33,781 bases of DNA from Oceanospirillales bacterium. Lineage in GTDB: Bacteria > Pseudomonadota > Gammaproteobacteria > Pseudomonadales > Balneatricaceae. Shown here piece by piece: positions 16,913-28,334 of this stretch; positions within the stretch are counted from its first letter, which is position 1, and each line of letters starts with the position of its first letter. Below the pieces are notes generated by a model. The model did no database searches, had not been told where the DNA came from, and worked only from the letters and a program-made list of their open reading frames with translations. The DNA lies in NCBI GenBank assembly GCA_007693685.1, contig REDB01000116.1, positions 1-33,781 on the forward strand, read 5' to 3'. The position numbers were made by a program, and so were the translations under genes.

Positions 16913-17812
16913 TTAGCGGAAAGCTGAGCAGTAGTCTTGTTCAGGCATCGTTGGGGTAAAGAGTAAAAAATCGCTTGTTAGTTCCCTAAGTGGGAATTCA
17001 GGATAGGTATCATCTAGGTATTCGCGGGGTTCAGTCATCTCGTCCAGAGACATCAAAATCAAGCTGGTGCTAGGTTGAGTGAACCATCTCGGAACGCCTA
17101 AATCATTTCTGACATGCATAGAGCCAGCAATTAAGACATTGATTTTTTCTTGGTCGGTATTGGCGATCATCATATTGGCGATCTGTTGATCACGACCTAA
17201 TTGAACTTGCAGCATTTGTGCAAGGTTGTCTCTTGGAAGCATTTCACAGTGACTGGTGAAAATCAGTTCCATCATAAACCGACTATGGGCGTGATCTAAC
17301 TGTCCTTCTGCAGCTCCCTGTTGGTAAGCTTGCATTTGACCTGCTCTGGGAAGATCCGCACCAACAACGCGAGTCGCATGATTCAAGGCGGTACGAACCT
17401 GATGTTGATAACGCTCCCAAGGCCAGCCTTGTGACCAGTTCAACTGTTCGGGTTGCACATCATCCCCGCGCTTCAACCAATCATCCAGTAAAGGCTGTTG
17501 ATCGGTGTTGGCCATTTCAAAGGCTACGGCACCCAGTCGGTTATGGTCAGCGAGTTGAGCTAAAATAGCGGTCTGTAATTGATGGTGATCAGGGTGGTCA
17601 TGCTGTTCACCAATCAATAGCCAGCTACCTGCTTCAAGTTGATCAAGTAGCTCTGATAACGAAAGAAGTTCATCAGTTTGGCTATTCCACAACTGTCCAG
17701 TCAGCGAGTGCTGTTGGTGTTCTGGAGCTAGCCATTGAATGTCTAAATCTGCGATAGCTGATAAACTTACACTGAATAGACTTGCGACGAGCAGGGATTG
17801 CCATAGTTTCAT
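16913..17812 (-). CDS. ChaN-like (haem-binding/Tiki-fold) family protein
   Basis: Signal peptide MKLWQSLLVASLFSVSLSAIA; SWLLIGEQHDHPDHHQLQTAIL; MMIANTDQEKINVLIAGSMHVRNDLGVPRW. Confidence 0.8.
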   Translation of the reverse strand: MKLWQSLLVASLFSVSLSAIADLDIQWLAPEHQQHSLTGQLWNSQTDELLSLSELLDQLEAGSWLLIGEQHDHPDHHQLQTAILAQLADHNRLGAVAFEMANTDQQPLLDDWLKRGDDVQPEQLNWSQGWPWERYQHQVRTALNHATRVVGADLPRAGQMQAYQQGAAEGQLDHAHSRFMMELIFTSHCEMLPRDNLAQMLQVQLGRDQQIANMMIANTDQEKINVLIAGSMHVRNDLGVPRWFTQPSTSLILMSLDEMTEPREYLDDTYPEFPLRELTSDFLLFTPTMPEQDYCSAFR

Positions 17813-17827
17813 CCGCAGTGATTCCTT

Positions 17828-18151
17828 TTAGCGTTCTCTCGATTTAACATCTAAATAATCACGCTGAATAACCGTTTCGAGCGCATTAACGGCTGCAACA
17901 AGCTCATCGAAGGTTTCTCGGCATTGGCGGAGTTGTTTGATTTGATCATTGGAAGGAGCGCTGTCAGGTGAAAGCTTGGAGATTTCGAATAGCTCTGTGA
18001 CATAAGCCGCACGCGCATGAGCAACCATGGTTAGAATAGGCTTTAAGTCCTCCAGTGACAGTTCGGGGATCAGTGGATTGATTATAGAGCGGTTGATCTC
18101 ACGGCGAACTTTTTCAAGTTCAAGCATTAAGCGGTTGTTGTTAATGGGCAT
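17828..18151 (-). CDS. Small hypothetical protein (about 107 aa, helical)
   Basis: ATG at 18151 (MPINNNRLMLELEKVRREIN...) preceded by AGAGGAAAGAGCC; the track start at 18244 has no visible RBS. Confidence 0.6.
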   Translation of the reverse strand: MPINNNRLMLELEKVRREINRSIINPLIPELSLEDLKPILTMVAHARAAYVTELFEISKLSPDSAPSNDQIKQLRQCRETFDELVAAVNALETVIQRDYLDVKSRER

Positions 18152-18256
18152 GGCTCTTTCCTCTAGAGTAGTTATACCTTTATTATGGTAGCAGGGTTGC
18201 AATTGTGAAGCCTGTTTGTTGATATTTACGGAAAAATTACCCAAACCGGAATTTAA

Positions 18257-20530
18257 ATGAGCATAGAAACAACGTTTAACGGTGAAACTGAGAGTCTTCC
18301 GCTACGACATTTCAGTGAAAAAGCCTATTTAGATTATTCCATGTACGTCATTTTGGATCGTGCGCTGCCACACATAGGTGATGGCATGAAACCGGTTCAG
18401 CGTCGTATTGTGTATGCCATGTCCGAACTTGGCTTAAAGGCGACGGCAAAGTACAAAAAGTCCGCAAGAACCGTCGGTGACGTGCTGGGTAAGTTCCATC
18501 CTCATGGTGACTCTGCTTGTTACGAAGCAATGGTGCTAATGGCTCAACCCTTTAGCTATCGTTATCCGTTGGTGGATGGTCAAGGTAACTGGGGTTCGCC
18601 GGATGATCCTAAGTCCTTTGCGGCGATGCGTTACACAGAATCTCGCCTTTCTCCTTATGCCGAGGTGCTGCTTAAAGAGTTAGGTCTAGGTACAGTGACT
18701 TGGCAGCCAAACTTTGATGGCACCCTGGATGAGCCAGAGGTATTGCCTGCTCGTCTACCGAATATTCTGTTAAACGGTGGAACCGGAATTGCCGTGGGTA
18801 TGGCTACTGATATCCCGCCTCACAACCTTCGAGAAGTAGCGGCCGCGTGTATTCATCTGCTGGATAATCCGCAAGCTGATATTGAAGCGCTCTGTGAGAT
18901 TATGCCCGGCCCTGATATGCCAACAGACGCGGAGATCATCACACCACGTGACGAGCTGTTAAAGCTTTATGTGACGGGTCGTGGTTCGCTAAAAATGCGC
19001 GCGGTCTATACTCGTGAAGATGGCGACATTGTTATTACGGCGCTGCCTTACCAAGTTTCTGGCAATAAAATCCTTGAGCAAATTGCGGCACAAATGCAGC
19101 AGAAAAAGCTGCCGATGGTCAGTGATTTGCGTGATGAGTCCGATCATGAAAACCCAACTCGTTTAGTCATTGTGCCGCGCTCTAACCGAATCGATGCCGA
19201 ACAGTTGATGGCGCACCTATTTGCCTCTACTGATCTGGAACGCAGTTATCGCGTTAACATGAACATGATCGGTATTGATGGACGCCCGCAGGTCAAAGAT
19301 TTGCGTCAAATTTTGACCGAATGGCTAAGTTGGAGAACAGAAGTTGTTCGCCGTCGTTTGCAGCATCGTTTGCAAAAAGTATTGGATCGCTTACATATTC
19401 TTGAAGGTTTAATGATTGCTTACCTCAATATTGATGAGGTGATCAGAATTATTCGAGAAGAGGAAAATCCAAAGCAGGAGATGGTAGCGCGCTTTGGCAT
19501 TACTGAGATTCAAGCAGATGCGATTTTGGACCTTAAATTACGTCACTTAGCACGTTTAGAAGAGTTCAAAATCCGCACCGAACAAAACGAGTTGGAAGAA
19601 GAGCGCAAAACCTTAGAAGAAACACTCGCTTCCTCTGATAAAATGCGCAAACTGATTCGTGAAGAGATTGAAGCGACCGCGGAAGAGTTTGGAGATGATC
19701 GTCGTTCACCACTGATGCAGCGTGCTGAAGCACAAGCCTTTAGCGAAAAAGATCTGCTGACTTCAGATCCTGTGACGGTGGTATTGTCCAAGCAGGGCTG
19801 GGTTCGTGCTGCTCGTGGCCATGATATTGATGCCGCTGGGTTAAGTTACAAATCGGGTGACGGATTTAAACTGGCTTGCTTGGGTCGGATGAATCAACCG
19901 ACTATTTTGATGGATTCAACCGGACGCAGTTATACGTTGGACACACATACCTTACCTTCAGCTAGAGGGCAGGGTGAGCCAGTGACGGGTAAGCTAACCC
20001 TACCTAAAGGGGCTACTATTGATGGCATGATCTGTGGCGCAGAGTCGGATCAAGTGTTACTTGCTTCTGATGCTGGCTATGGCTTTGTGACTCGTATAGC
20101 GGATCTGAGTAGTAAAACGAAAAATGGTAAAGCTGCGTTGACACTGCCAAAGAACGCACAAGTCTTAAGTCCTGTGCGTATCCATAATGCAGAACAGGAT
20201 CTGTTGGTGGCTATCACTAATGAAGGTCGAATGCTGGTTTTCCCTGTCAGTGAGTTACCTGAGTTATCCAAAGGCAAGGGTAATAAAATTCTGAATATTC
20301 CGTCCGCTCGTGCCGCAAGTCGAGAAGAACTCTTGGTTGCTGTGGCTGTGCTATCTCCTGAAGATCAACTTCAGGTTATTTCAGGAAGGCAGCATCTGAA
20401 GCTAAAAGGCAGTGATCTTGACCACTATCGAGGAGAAAGAGGCCGTCGCGGTAACAAGTTACCCAGAGGCTATCAGCGAGTCGATGGTTTGCAGGTGATT
20501 AAAGCGGGTGGGGAAGAGCCTTTAGCGTAA
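18257..20530 (+). CDS. parC: DNA topoisomerase IV subunit A
   Basis: [101 protein letters not shown]; 757 aa, ParC-length. Confidence 0.95.
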   Translation: MSIETTFNGETESLPLRHFSEKAYLDYSMYVILDRALPHIGDGMKPVQRRIVYAMSELGLKATAKYKKSARTVGDVLGKFHPHGDSACYEAMVLMAQPFSYRYPLVDGQGNWGSPDDPKSFAAMRYTESRLSPYAEVLLKELGLGTVTWQPNFDGTLDEPEVLPARLPNILLNGGTGIAVGMATDIPPHNLREVAAACIHLLDNPQADIEALCEIMPGPDMPTDAEIITPRDELLKLYVTGRGSLKMRAVYTREDGDIVITALPYQVSGNKILEQIAAQMQQKKLPMVSDLRDESDHENPTRLVIVPRSNRIDAEQLMAHLFASTDLERSYRVNMNMIGIDGRPQVKDLRQILTEWLSWRTEVVRRRLQHRLQKVLDRLHILEGLMIAYLNIDEVIRIIREEENPKQEMVARFGITEIQADAILDLKLRHLARLEEFKIRTEQNELEEERKTLEETLASSDKMRKLIREEIEATAEEFGDDRRSPLMQRAEAQAFSEKDLLTSDPVTVVLSKQGWVRAARGHDIDAAGLSYKSGDGFKLACLGRMNQPTILMDSTGRSYTLDTHTLPSARGQGEPVTGKLTLPKGATIDGMICGAESDQVLLASDAGYGFVTRIADLSSKTKNGKAALTLPKNAQVLSPVRIHNAEQDLLVAITNEGRMLVFPVSELPELSKGKGNKILNIPSARAASREELLVAVAVLSPEDQLQVISGRQHLKLKGSDLDHYRGERGRRGNKLPRGYQRVDGLQVIKAGGEEPLA

Positions 20531-20555
20531 AAAAAAGAGCCATCAGCCCAAAACT

Positions 20556-20586
20556 AAAAATCCCGCTATCACAAAGCGGGATTTTT
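20556..20586 (+). terminator. Rho-independent (possibly bidirectional) terminator after parC
   Basis: AAAAATCCCGCT - ATCACAA - AGCGGGATTTTT hairpin with U-tract, between the convergent parC and AhpA-like genes. Confidence 0.9.
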
Positions 20587-20630
20587 TATGTTCAAAGGTT
20601 TTTGCAATAGCAAGCAGCAAGATTAGCGAA

Positions 20631-22316
20631 CTACTGATTCATCTTGCTCATTAAGTGTCTAGATTGTTTTTCTAGAAGATCTTGGTAAGACTGGCTTATC
20701 TGCAAGATAAGCACCTTGTCTTCAGCTTCTCTACGAATGCTGGCGCCTTCTAGTAAAGACTCTTTTAAATGTGGTGATTCAGTTAAGGCAGTATGGCTGA
20801 TCAGTTCATTGCTTTGCGTTGTCCGTGTTAAGAAACGCGCTTCTTCAAGCAAGCGATCCAGCTTTTCTGCTTTGCCTCGTACCAATGCCATGTGTAAATT
20901 CATGACCGGTCTAAATAAGCGAATACGTGAATGGTTGTACTGCTTGTAAAGATGGGTAAACAGCATAGCGGCACACATCGCATTAACACCATGGGTATCA
21001 TCGTCTTGCGGTTGATCAAAAATCATCTGCAAATCGCCATTGGCTGCTTTTTCGACACGTCCGTTGTAGATTGAAGCAACGGATTGAGCCAGTGTGAAAT
21101 AGGTCTTTAGCAGTGTCCGATGTTCATCTTCTTCGACCAGTTCAGAATGTGCACTCGTTGTATCAACTAACAGTAAGTATCCTGCCTCCTTTGCAGGAAC
21201 CAATAGCTCAAGATCCTTTTCAAATGCAAAGATATTAGGTAAATCTTCGTCATCATCCAATGCGCTAAGTAGTGGATTAGACCGAGGTAGAGTGATGTTA
21301 GGTTCAGGCTCGCGTTCTTCCAATTCGACCCATGAATCCTTGTCAAACTTATCAAGATCACGAGTGCTGCCAGCACTCACAGGAGTAAAGCGAGGCATAT
21401 GAGGCGTGTCTCTTTCAGGACGTAAGAGCGACACGAGTTCATCATTATCAAGTTCTTCATCACGTGAACTTAAGTGGATAGAAACTTCGTCCAAAGCATC
21501 AGGAATGTCTCGTTCTGCGGCAAAGCGCTTGATGTCACTGGGTTTTATATCTGAACTAGGCTTAAGTGTTGGTTGGGTTTCAGCTTCTACTCTTGATTCT
21601 TCTGTTGGCCTCACAGGAGGTACTATTCTAGTTTCTTCTTTTCTAACTTCTTTCGCTTCAGCGAAGGGTTCAGCGTTGAAGCTTAAATCTAAACTATCCA
21701 AATCATCAGGGTCTAGAGTGGGTAAACTATCGTCATCAAGTTCATCTTGAGTGAACTGCTGTAATACATTGTTAAAGTCCTTGGCATCCTCGTCTTCTTG
21801 AGGTTTTTCGACTTTAGGGCGAGAAATAATTAGTAATGTGAAAATTAGAAAAGTCAGTGTTATCCCAGCGCCAATGGCCATGGTTGTTTGTTGACGCTGA
21901 AGCATATCCAATAAGCTAGTGCCATCTGCCCAGACTTCTAACTTACCCAGTAGTTCTTCATTCTTCATGAGCTCAACATTAAGGGTTTGACCCTGTTGGC
22001 TGCCGCTGAGTCCTAAAATAGTACCTTGACTGTCTGTCAGACGCATACCTTTGATAACAGGTTGGCTGGTCATTTCATTTAATAGGTAATTGATACTAAT
22101 ACGGTCTTCATTTACGACTAGAGGGGTCAGTAATAAGCTGGCACTCTCAGCTAAAGCTCCACTGCTAAGCAGTGCATGTTCTTCCGCTACGCGAGTATTA
22201 TCCTGTTCTAACCAAAAAAGGGTGGCGAACATTCCTATTAGACTGACTAATAAAGTAACCCAAATGGGACGAAAGCGCGGCGCTGGTGTCTCAGTAACGA
22301 CAGGGGTGTTTTCCAT
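20631..22316 (-). CDS. AhpA/YtjB-like membrane protein with C-terminal degenerate nucleotide-cyclase-like domain
   Basis: Two TM helices flanking a short periplasmic domain (RISINYLLNEMTSQPVIKGMRLTDSQGTILGLSG), long acidic linker, C-terminal YLLLVDTTSAH...LLKTYFTLAQSVASIYNGRVEKAANGDLQMIF. Confidence 0.7.
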   Translation of the reverse strand: MENTPVVTETPAPRFRPIWVTLLVSLIGMFATLFWLEQDNTRVAEEHALLSSGALAESASLLLTPLVVNEDRISINYLLNEMTSQPVIKGMRLTDSQGTILGLSGSQQGQTLNVELMKNEELLGKLEVWADGTSLLDMLQRQQTTMAIGAGITLTFLIFTLLIISRPKVEKPQEDEDAKDFNNVLQQFTQDELDDDSLPTLDPDDLDSLDLSFNAEPFAEAKEVRKEETRIVPPVRPTEESRVEAETQPTLKPSSDIKPSDIKRFAAERDIPDALDEVSIHLSSRDEELDNDELVSLLRPERDTPHMPRFTPVSAGSTRDLDKFDKDSWVELEEREPEPNITLPRSNPLLSALDDDEDLPNIFAFEKDLELLVPAKEAGYLLLVDTTSAHSELVEEDEHRTLLKTYFTLAQSVASIYNGRVEKAANGDLQMIFDQPQDDDTHGVNAMCAAMLFTHLYKQYNHSRIRLFRPVMNLHMALVRGKAEKLDRLLEEARFLTRTTQSNELISHTALTESPHLKESLLEGASIRREAEDKVLILQISQSYQDLLEKQSRHLMSKMNQ

Positions 22317-22420
22317 GGCAGAAATGTTCCGAAAACCTCAAAAATTACTGTAAATCATACCAGTTCATCGTCCAGAGTCACACAGACGATTAGATACTTC
22401 TTATCTTATGTGAAATGCGC

Positions 22421-22449
22421 ATGACCCATAGGTTCAAGCAAGCTATAAT
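22421..22449 (+). promoter_or_regulatory. Predicted sigma70-type promoter upstream of proA
   Basis: -35 ATGACC (22421-22426), 17-nt spacer, -10 TATAAT (22444-22449), about 50 nt before the ATG at 22499. Confidence 0.6.
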
Positions 22450-22498
22450 AACTTACTTTACCGAATCACCGATGCAACCGTTATAGCGGATAGGTTGA

Positions 22499-23755
22499 AT
22501 GAATACTGAAGCATATATGATTGAGTTGGGCAAACAAGCTCGACACGCAGCAAATACCATGGCTAGAGCTGAAACAGGTCAAAAAAATCGTGCCCTTGAA
22601 GCGATGGCGGCTGCGTTAGATGCGGCAAGAGCCGATCTTCATGCTGCAAATGACAAGGATTTGCAAGCAGGTCGTGAAAAAGGTTTGGATGCAGCTATGC
22701 TGGATCGTCTTGAGTTAACGCCCGCTCGAGTCAACGCTATGATTGAGGGGTTGCAGCAGGTTATTGCGTTACCAGACCCAGTCGGTGGTATCACGGGAAT
22801 GAATTATCGACCTAGCGGTATTCAGGTTGGCAAAATGCGTGTTCCCTTAGGCGTTGTGGGAATTATTTACGAATCTCGCCCTAACGTAACGGTTGAAGCA
22901 GCAAGTCTGTGTCTGAAATCCGGCAATGCTACGATTTTACGTGGTGGGTCAGAGGCGATGCACTCTAATCAGGCGATTGCAGAGTGTATCAAGATAGGCC
23001 TAAAACAAGCTGGATTGCCTGAATCGGTTGTGCAAGTCGTTAATACTACCGATCGCGAAGCGGTGGGTCATCTGATCACCATGCCTGAGTACGTGGATGT
23101 GATTGTTCCACGCGGTGGTAAAGGGTTAATCGAGCGCATCTCTAAAGATGCTCGTGTGCCTGTGATTAAGCACCTTGATGGTGTCTGTCATGTCTATATC
23201 GATAAAGCCGCAGATAAAGCGAAAGCAATTAATATCGCATTGAATGCCAAGACTCATCGCTATGGTACTTGCAACACTATGGAAACCTTATTGGTTCATT
23301 CAGATTTAGCCGCCGATGTGCTTCCTGATTTAGCCGAGCGTTATCAGTCCTCAGGTGTAGAGTTGAGAGGTTGTGAGGTTGCACGTCAAAGCCTGCCTTA
23401 TATCAAAGCGGCAACCGAAGAAGACTGGTTTACCGAATATCTTGCGCCAGTGCTTGCTATTAAAGTGGTCGATAGCCTGAACGATGCGATTAAGCACATA
23501 AATCACTATGGTTCACATCACACTGACTCTATTGTGACCGAAAACTATACCGATGCTCGGATATTCCTTCGGGCGGTAGATTCAAGTTCGGTGATGGTGA
23601 ACGCTTCTACACGCTTTGCAGATGGGTTTGAATATGGCTTGGGTGCAGAAATTGGTATCTCAACAGACAAAATTCATGCACGTGGGCCTGTAGGGTTAGA
23701 AGGACTAACATCCGAAAAATATGTTGTTTTGGGTGATGGTCATATACGGCAATAA
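22499..23755 (+). CDS. proA: Gamma-glutamyl phosphate reductase
   Basis: [97 protein letters not shown]. Confidence 0.95.
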   Translation: MNTEAYMIELGKQARHAANTMARAETGQKNRALEAMAAALDAARADLHAANDKDLQAGREKGLDAAMLDRLELTPARVNAMIEGLQQVIALPDPVGGITGMNYRPSGIQVGKMRVPLGVVGIIYESRPNVTVEAASLCLKSGNATILRGGSEAMHSNQAIAECIKIGLKQAGLPESVVQVVNTTDREAVGHLITMPEYVDVIVPRGGKGLIERISKDARVPVIKHLDGVCHVYIDKAADKAKAINIALNAKTHRYGTCNTMETLLVHSDLAADVLPDLAERYQSSGVELRGCEVARQSLPYIKAATEEDWFTEYLAPVLAIKVVDSLNDAIKHINHYGSHHTDSIVTENYTDARIFLRAVDSSSVMVNASTRFADGFEYGLGAEIGISTDKIHARGPVGLEGLTSEKYVVLGDGHIRQ

Positions 23756-23758
23756 TTC

Positions 23759-24436
23759 ATGCAGTTAGTAGAACCCTATGTGTTTATGGGCGGGACCTTT
23801 GATCCAGTCCATAACGGACATCTGCGAACTGCGCTAGAACTTCAGCAGTGGCTCAATGTTAAACAGGTTACCCTGATACCCTCAGGTGAACCTGTACATC
23901 GAAGTGAACCGGGCTGTTCAGCCAAGGATCGATTAGCGATGGTTAAACTGGCTGTGGCGGATGCAGCGAGTTTACAAGTTGATTCTCTTGAAGTAGATGC
24001 TCACACACCTTCATATTCAGCACTGACTCTAGCTTCTCTTCGTGAGAGTTTAGGGCCTGATAAGCCTATCTGTATGGTGATGGGAATGGACGCTTATTTA
24101 AGTTTGCCGAGTTGGAAAGATTGGCATACTTTCTTGTCGCTCTGTCATATCATTGCAGTTGCAAGGCCTGGCTATGCTTATGTAGCTCATGATGTGATGG
24201 ATGACTTTACTCGACGCCATCAAACAGCGTCGAGTCAAACGTTTTGGCAGAAGCCCTGTGGCTCAGTGATGATTCATGAGTTAACGCCATTGGGTATTTC
24301 AGCAACACAAATACGTAACTTGGTAGCGCAAGGTAAAACGCCACGCTATTTAACCCCAGATCAAGTCTGGGAATATATCAAACAACATCAGCTTTACGGC
24401 TATCAACGAGGTGATTGGATTAGTGATGCAAACTGA
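23759..24436 (+). CDS. nadD: Nicotinate-nucleotide adenylyltransferase
   Basis: [20 protein letters not shown] and [35 protein letters not shown]. Confidence 0.93.
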   Translation: MQLVEPYVFMGGTFDPVHNGHLRTALELQQWLNVKQVTLIPSGEPVHRSEPGCSAKDRLAMVKLAVADAASLQVDSLEVDAHTPSYSALTLASLRESLGPDKPICMVMGMDAYLSLPSWKDWHTFLSLCHIIAVARPGYAYVAHDVMDDFTRRHQTASSQTFWQKPCGSVMIHELTPLGISATQIRNLVAQGKTPRYLTPDQVWEYIKQHQLYGYQRGDWISDAN

Positions 24437-24773
24437 GCAACTGATCGAAAAAGTAAAAACTATTCTGGATGATATGAAAGCACGCGATCTTGTATTGATC
24501 GACGTCAAAGGTAAATCCAGTGTCACAGATTATATGATCATCGTGAGCGGCACTTCGCGTCGCCATGTTTTGTCTATGGCGGATGAAGTCCTGCAAAAAG
24601 TCAAAGAGCTAGGCATTAAACCAATGGGTAGCGAAGGGCAAGAAGGTGGTGACTGGGTCCTCGTTGATTTGGGCGATATCGTTGTTCATGTGATGATGCC
24701 TGATGCTCGCAGTTTCTATGATCTTGAGCGTTTGTGGCGTCATTCTACAGAAGAAGCTGCAACAACCGCTTAA
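24426..24773 (+). CDS. rsfS: Ribosome silencing factor
   Basis: [35 protein letters not shown]...[37 protein letters not shown]. Start chosen at ATG 24426. Confidence 0.93.
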   Translation: MQTEQLIEKVKTILDDMKARDLVLIDVKGKSSVTDYMIIVSGTSRRHVLSMADEVLQKVKELGIKPMGSEGQEGGDWVLVDLGDIVVHVMMPDARSFYDLERLWRHSTEEAATTA

Positions 24774-24774
24774 G

Positions 24775-25242
24775 ATGCGCATTCGAGTTCTTGCCGTAGG
24801 GCAAAAAATGCCCAGTTGGGTTGAGACCGGCTATCAGGAATATAGCAAGCGTCTACCTGCCGACTTTCAACTAGAGCTAGTTGAACTTTCCCCTGGTTAT
24901 CGGGGCAAGGGGGCTGATATTGCCAGAGCAATGCGCACGGAAGGTGATGCAATGCTGGCTGCTATAGGCAAGAGTGAACGGGTCGTCGCTTTGGATGTCA
25001 AAGGTAAGCCTTGGAGTACGGAGCAGCTAGCACAGCAAGCTGAGAACTGGCGTATGGACGGGGCTAATGTTTGCTTGCTAGTCGGTGGGCCTGACGGCTT
25101 AGATCCAAGGTGTTTAGAGCGAGCTGATCAAAAGTGGTCTCTATCAGCACTGACTTTGCCTCATCCACTCGTTCGTATTGTATTAGCTGAACAAATCTAT
25201 CGAGCATGGACGTTGCTACAGGGTCACCCCTACCACAAATAA
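24775..25242 (+). CDS. rlmH: 23S rRNA (pseudouridine1915-N3)-methyltransferase
   Basis: [28 protein letters not shown]...[12 protein letters not shown]...[33 protein letters not shown]; the track ORF extends spuriously upstream to 24703. Confidence 0.95.
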   Translation: MRIRVLAVGQKMPSWVETGYQEYSKRLPADFQLELVELSPGYRGKGADIARAMRTEGDAMLAAIGKSERVVALDVKGKPWSTEQLAQQAENWRMDGANVCLLVGGPDGLDPRCLERADQKWSLSALTLPHPLVRIVLAEQIYRAWTLLQGHPYHK

Positions 25243-25251
25243 CAGGTTACT

Positions 25252-27156
25252 ATGCAGCAGGAAACAATCAAGGATTACAGCCAAGATGGACGCACGTTTA
25301 AGCTGCGGGCTATTTTAGCGTTAGTCATAGTGACACTGGTTTTATTTATTCTGCTAGGACGCGTCTATTTTTTACAAGTCGTAGAGTATGATCGATATGC
25401 TGCTATATCGGATCGAAATCGAATACAACTTCAGCCGGTACCACCTAGGCGTGGTTTAATCTATGATCGCAACGGCATTCTGTTGGCGGATAATCAACCT
25501 ACCTTCAGTGTGACCTTACTGCGTGAAGAGATTTCCAATATAGATGAAACTCTTGAGGCGCTGAGTGACTTAATTGAGATCAGTGATCGTGATATTGAAC
25601 GATTCAGGCAACGATTACAGCAGCGTCGTCGTCCCTACGAGACTGTACCCTTACGTTTTCGTTTAACTGAAGAAGAAATTGCAAAAATCTCAGTTAATTA
25701 TCATCAGTTACCGGGTGTTCAGGTCGAAGCTGATCTAATACGTTACTATCCATTTGGTGCCTCTGCAGTTCATGCTTTGGGCTATGTAGGTCGCATTAAT
25801 GAGCGCGATTTAGAAACCTTAGATCCAGTTAAGTATGCGGGGACTAACTACGTTGGAAAGTTAGGTGTCGAGCGTTTTTATGAACCTATTTTGCATGGTG
25901 AAGTGGGTTTTAGAAAGGTAGAAACTAATGCCCGAGGTCGTGTACTTCGTGTTCTAGAACAGCAGGATCCTACTCCGGGAGCTGATATTCAACTCAGTTT
26001 AGATCTACGCTTACAACAGTTTACCGAAAAACTGCTTGAAGGTAGGCGTGCATCTGTCGTTGCCCTTGATCCAAAAACAGGTGGAATTATAGCCTTAGTC
26101 AGTACACCGACCTATGATCCTAACCTCTTTGTGATGGGTATTTCCCACGCAGACTACACAGAGCTTCAAGAAAACTTAGACATTCCTTTGTTTAATCGAG
26201 CAGTCAGAGGTGGTTATAAACCAGGGTCAACCTTAAAGCCAATTATGGGGCTCGCTGCAATAGACTCTGGAACTGTTCGTCCAGACTATACCATTTGGGA
26301 CCCTGGATATTACCAAATTACTCCAGGTGGACGACGCTATCGTGATTGGCGAAGAGGGGGTCATGGTCGAGTTAATCTACCCACCGCTATCGCTCAATCC
26401 GTGAATACTTGGTACTACGATGTTGGTCATCGCATGGGTAATGAGCCTATGTCCCGTTACTTGCGAAAATTTGGCTTTGGTCAGATAACTGCGTTAGACA
26501 CGCCGGAAGCGATTACAGGGGTGTTGCCTACAGCAGAGTGGAAGCGAGCAACCCTAAATGAGCCTTGGTATCCTGGTGACTCAGTAAATATGAGTATCGG
26601 ACAGGGATTTGTAGTCGTGACGCCTTTACAGTTAGCCATTGCTGCTAATGTCCTAGCTAATCGCGGCAAATGGCAGCAACCACGTTTATTAAAAGGTGTT
26701 ATCGAAACGACAGAAGAAGGTGATGTACTGACGCTACCAGATATTGTTGATTCAAGACCAGTTCCAGAAGATGTTGTTGTCACCAATCCAAGTTTCTGGG
26801 ACCCGATTATCAAAGGTATGGTTGACGTTGTTCATGGCCCTACTGGTACTGCCCGCCGAGTCGGTCAGGGAATGCAGTATCAAATGGCTAGTAAAACAGG
26901 TACTGCTCAAGTGGTCGCTCTTCCCGATGATGGTCGTTACAGACCCGATGAGTTGAGCGAAAGAAATCGTGACCATGCCCTATTTATTGCCTTCGCGCCT
27001 GTTGATGATCCAAAAATAGCGTTGGCTATCGTGGTAGAGAACGGTGGAGGCGGTTCCAGTGTCGCAGCGCCTATCGCCAGACAGGTAATGGATGCTTGGA
27101 TATTAGGTGAGTATGGTGATGAAGAAGAAGAGGAGCTAGACGATGGTGAGTCGTGA
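25252..27156 (+). CDS. mrdA: Penicillin-binding protein 2 (peptidoglycan transpeptidase)
   Basis: GGYKPGSTLKPIMG (SxxK), QSVNTWYY (SxN), ASKTGTAQV (KTG); N-terminal TM; RGLIYDRNGILLADNQPTFSV. Confidence 0.95.
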   Translation: MQQETIKDYSQDGRTFKLRAILALVIVTLVLFILLGRVYFLQVVEYDRYAAISDRNRIQLQPVPPRRGLIYDRNGILLADNQPTFSVTLLREEISNIDETLEALSDLIEISDRDIERFRQRLQQRRRPYETVPLRFRLTEEEIAKISVNYHQLPGVQVEADLIRYYPFGASAVHALGYVGRINERDLETLDPVKYAGTNYVGKLGVERFYEPILHGEVGFRKVETNARGRVLRVLEQQDPTPGADIQLSLDLRLQQFTEKLLEGRRASVVALDPKTGGIIALVSTPTYDPNLFVMGISHADYTELQENLDIPLFNRAVRGGYKPGSTLKPIMGLAAIDSGTVRPDYTIWDPGYYQITPGGRRYRDWRRGGHGRVNLPTAIAQSVNTWYYDVGHRMGNEPMSRYLRKFGFGQITALDTPEAITGVLPTAEWKRATLNEPWYPGDSVNMSIGQGFVVVTPLQLAIAANVLANRGKWQQPRLLKGVIETTEEGDVLTLPDIVDSRPVPEDVVVTNPSFWDPIIKGMVDVVHGPTGTARRVGQGMQYQMASKTGTAQVVALPDDGRYRPDELSERNRDHALFIAFAPVDDPKIALAIVVENGGGGSSVAAPIARQVMDAWILGEYGDEEEEELDDGES

Positions 27157-28288
27157 TTTTCAGCGCACCATGCCGGGTGCTAGCACTCACTTTAGGAGAG
27201 CACCAAGTTTGTGGAGCTACACCCACTTAGATGCTTGGTTGCTATTACTGCTTATTATTCTTTGTGGTTATGGCTTGTTTGTCCTCTACAGCGCCTCAGG
27301 TCAGGATATTGGTGATGTAAAACGACAAGCGATACGCATGGGTGCGGGTTTCTTCATGTTGGTTTTTTTGGCGCAGGTTAAGCCGCGAACCTTAGTGACC
27401 TTAACGCCGTGGTTGTATCTATTTGTATTAGCTTTACTCGTGGCAGTGATGCTGTTTGGTGTTTCTGCCAAGGGTGCGCAGCGTTGGATTGCCTTACCCG
27501 GCTTTCGTTTTCAACCCTCAGAGTTGATGAAACTGGTGTTGCCTATGGCAGTAGCGGCTTATTTAGTGCGTGATCAACTGCCACCAAGCTTCAAGCAAGT
27601 CATCGTTGCTATATTGATTATGGCTATTCCAACCGCATTGATAATGAAGCAACCTGATTTAGGAACGAGCCTATTGATTGCATCCTCAGGTGTGTTTGTG
27701 TTGTTGTTATCTGGATTATATTGGCGTTATGTGCTGGGTTCGCTGGCAATTATTGGTGCCTGTTTGCCGGTATTTTGGGGTTTTATGAAACCCTATCAAC
27801 AGCAGCGCGTATTAACCTTTTTAAATCCTGAAAGTGATCCGTTAGGGGCAGGTTGGAATATCATTCAATCTAAAACTGCCATAGGATCAGGCGGTCTGTC
27901 CGGAAAAGGCTGGCTACAGGGAACGCAGTCTCAATTGAACTTTTTACCTGAATCGCACACTGATTTTATTATTGCAGTGATTGGGGAAGAGTTAGGTTTC
28001 TATGGCATTGCATTTCTGTTGGTACTTTACCTGTTAATCATCTTTCGCGGTATGATACTGGCAATGCGTGCTCATGACCGCTTTGCACGTTTATTAGCGG
28101 GTAGTATCACCTTAACTTTCTTTGTTTATGTAATGGTGAACATAGGTATGGTTACCGGTTTATTACCTGTCGTTGGCGTGCCATTACCGATGATCAGTTA
28201 TGGTGGAACATCTATCGTAACCTTAATGTCAGGATTTGGTATTTTGATGTCGATTGGTGCGCATGCTCAATCAAAACAGAGAGCTTAA
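27143..28288 (+). CDS. rodA: Rod shape-determining protein RodA (SEDS glycosyltransferase)
   Basis: SEDS motifs: GFRFQPSELMKLVLPMAVAAYL, QPDLGTSLLIASSG, LPESHTDFIIAVIGEELGFYG, GVPLPMISYGGTSIVTLMSGFGILMSI. Confidence 0.95.
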   Translation: MVSRDFQRTMPGASTHFRRAPSLWSYTHLDAWLLLLLIILCGYGLFVLYSASGQDIGDVKRQAIRMGAGFFMLVFLAQVKPRTLVTLTPWLYLFVLALLVAVMLFGVSAKGAQRWIALPGFRFQPSELMKLVLPMAVAAYLVRDQLPPSFKQVIVAILIMAIPTALIMKQPDLGTSLLIASSGVFVLLLSGLYWRYVLGSLAIIGACLPVFWGFMKPYQQQRVLTFLNPESDPLGAGWNIIQSKTAIGSGGLSGKGWLQGTQSQLNFLPESHTDFIIAVIGEELGFYGIAFLLVLYLLIIFRGMILAMRAHDRFARLLAGSITLTFFVYVMVNIGMVTGLLPVVGVPLPMISYGGTSIVTLMSGFGILMSIGAHAQSKQRA

Positions 28289-28334
28289 CTCGTAAATTTT
28301 ATCTTGGCGCTGACAGCGCTGATTGAGGGTGATA

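Noticed and set aside
21406-21750. 114-aa Ser-rich plus-strand ORF
   Set aside because: Antisense of the acidic linker (GAA/GAT-rich) of the AhpA-like gene, which automatically generates Ser/Leu-rich shadow ORFs.
26481-26813. 110-aa minus-strand ORF in mrdA
   Set aside because: Antisense shadow of the PBP2 transpeptidase domain.
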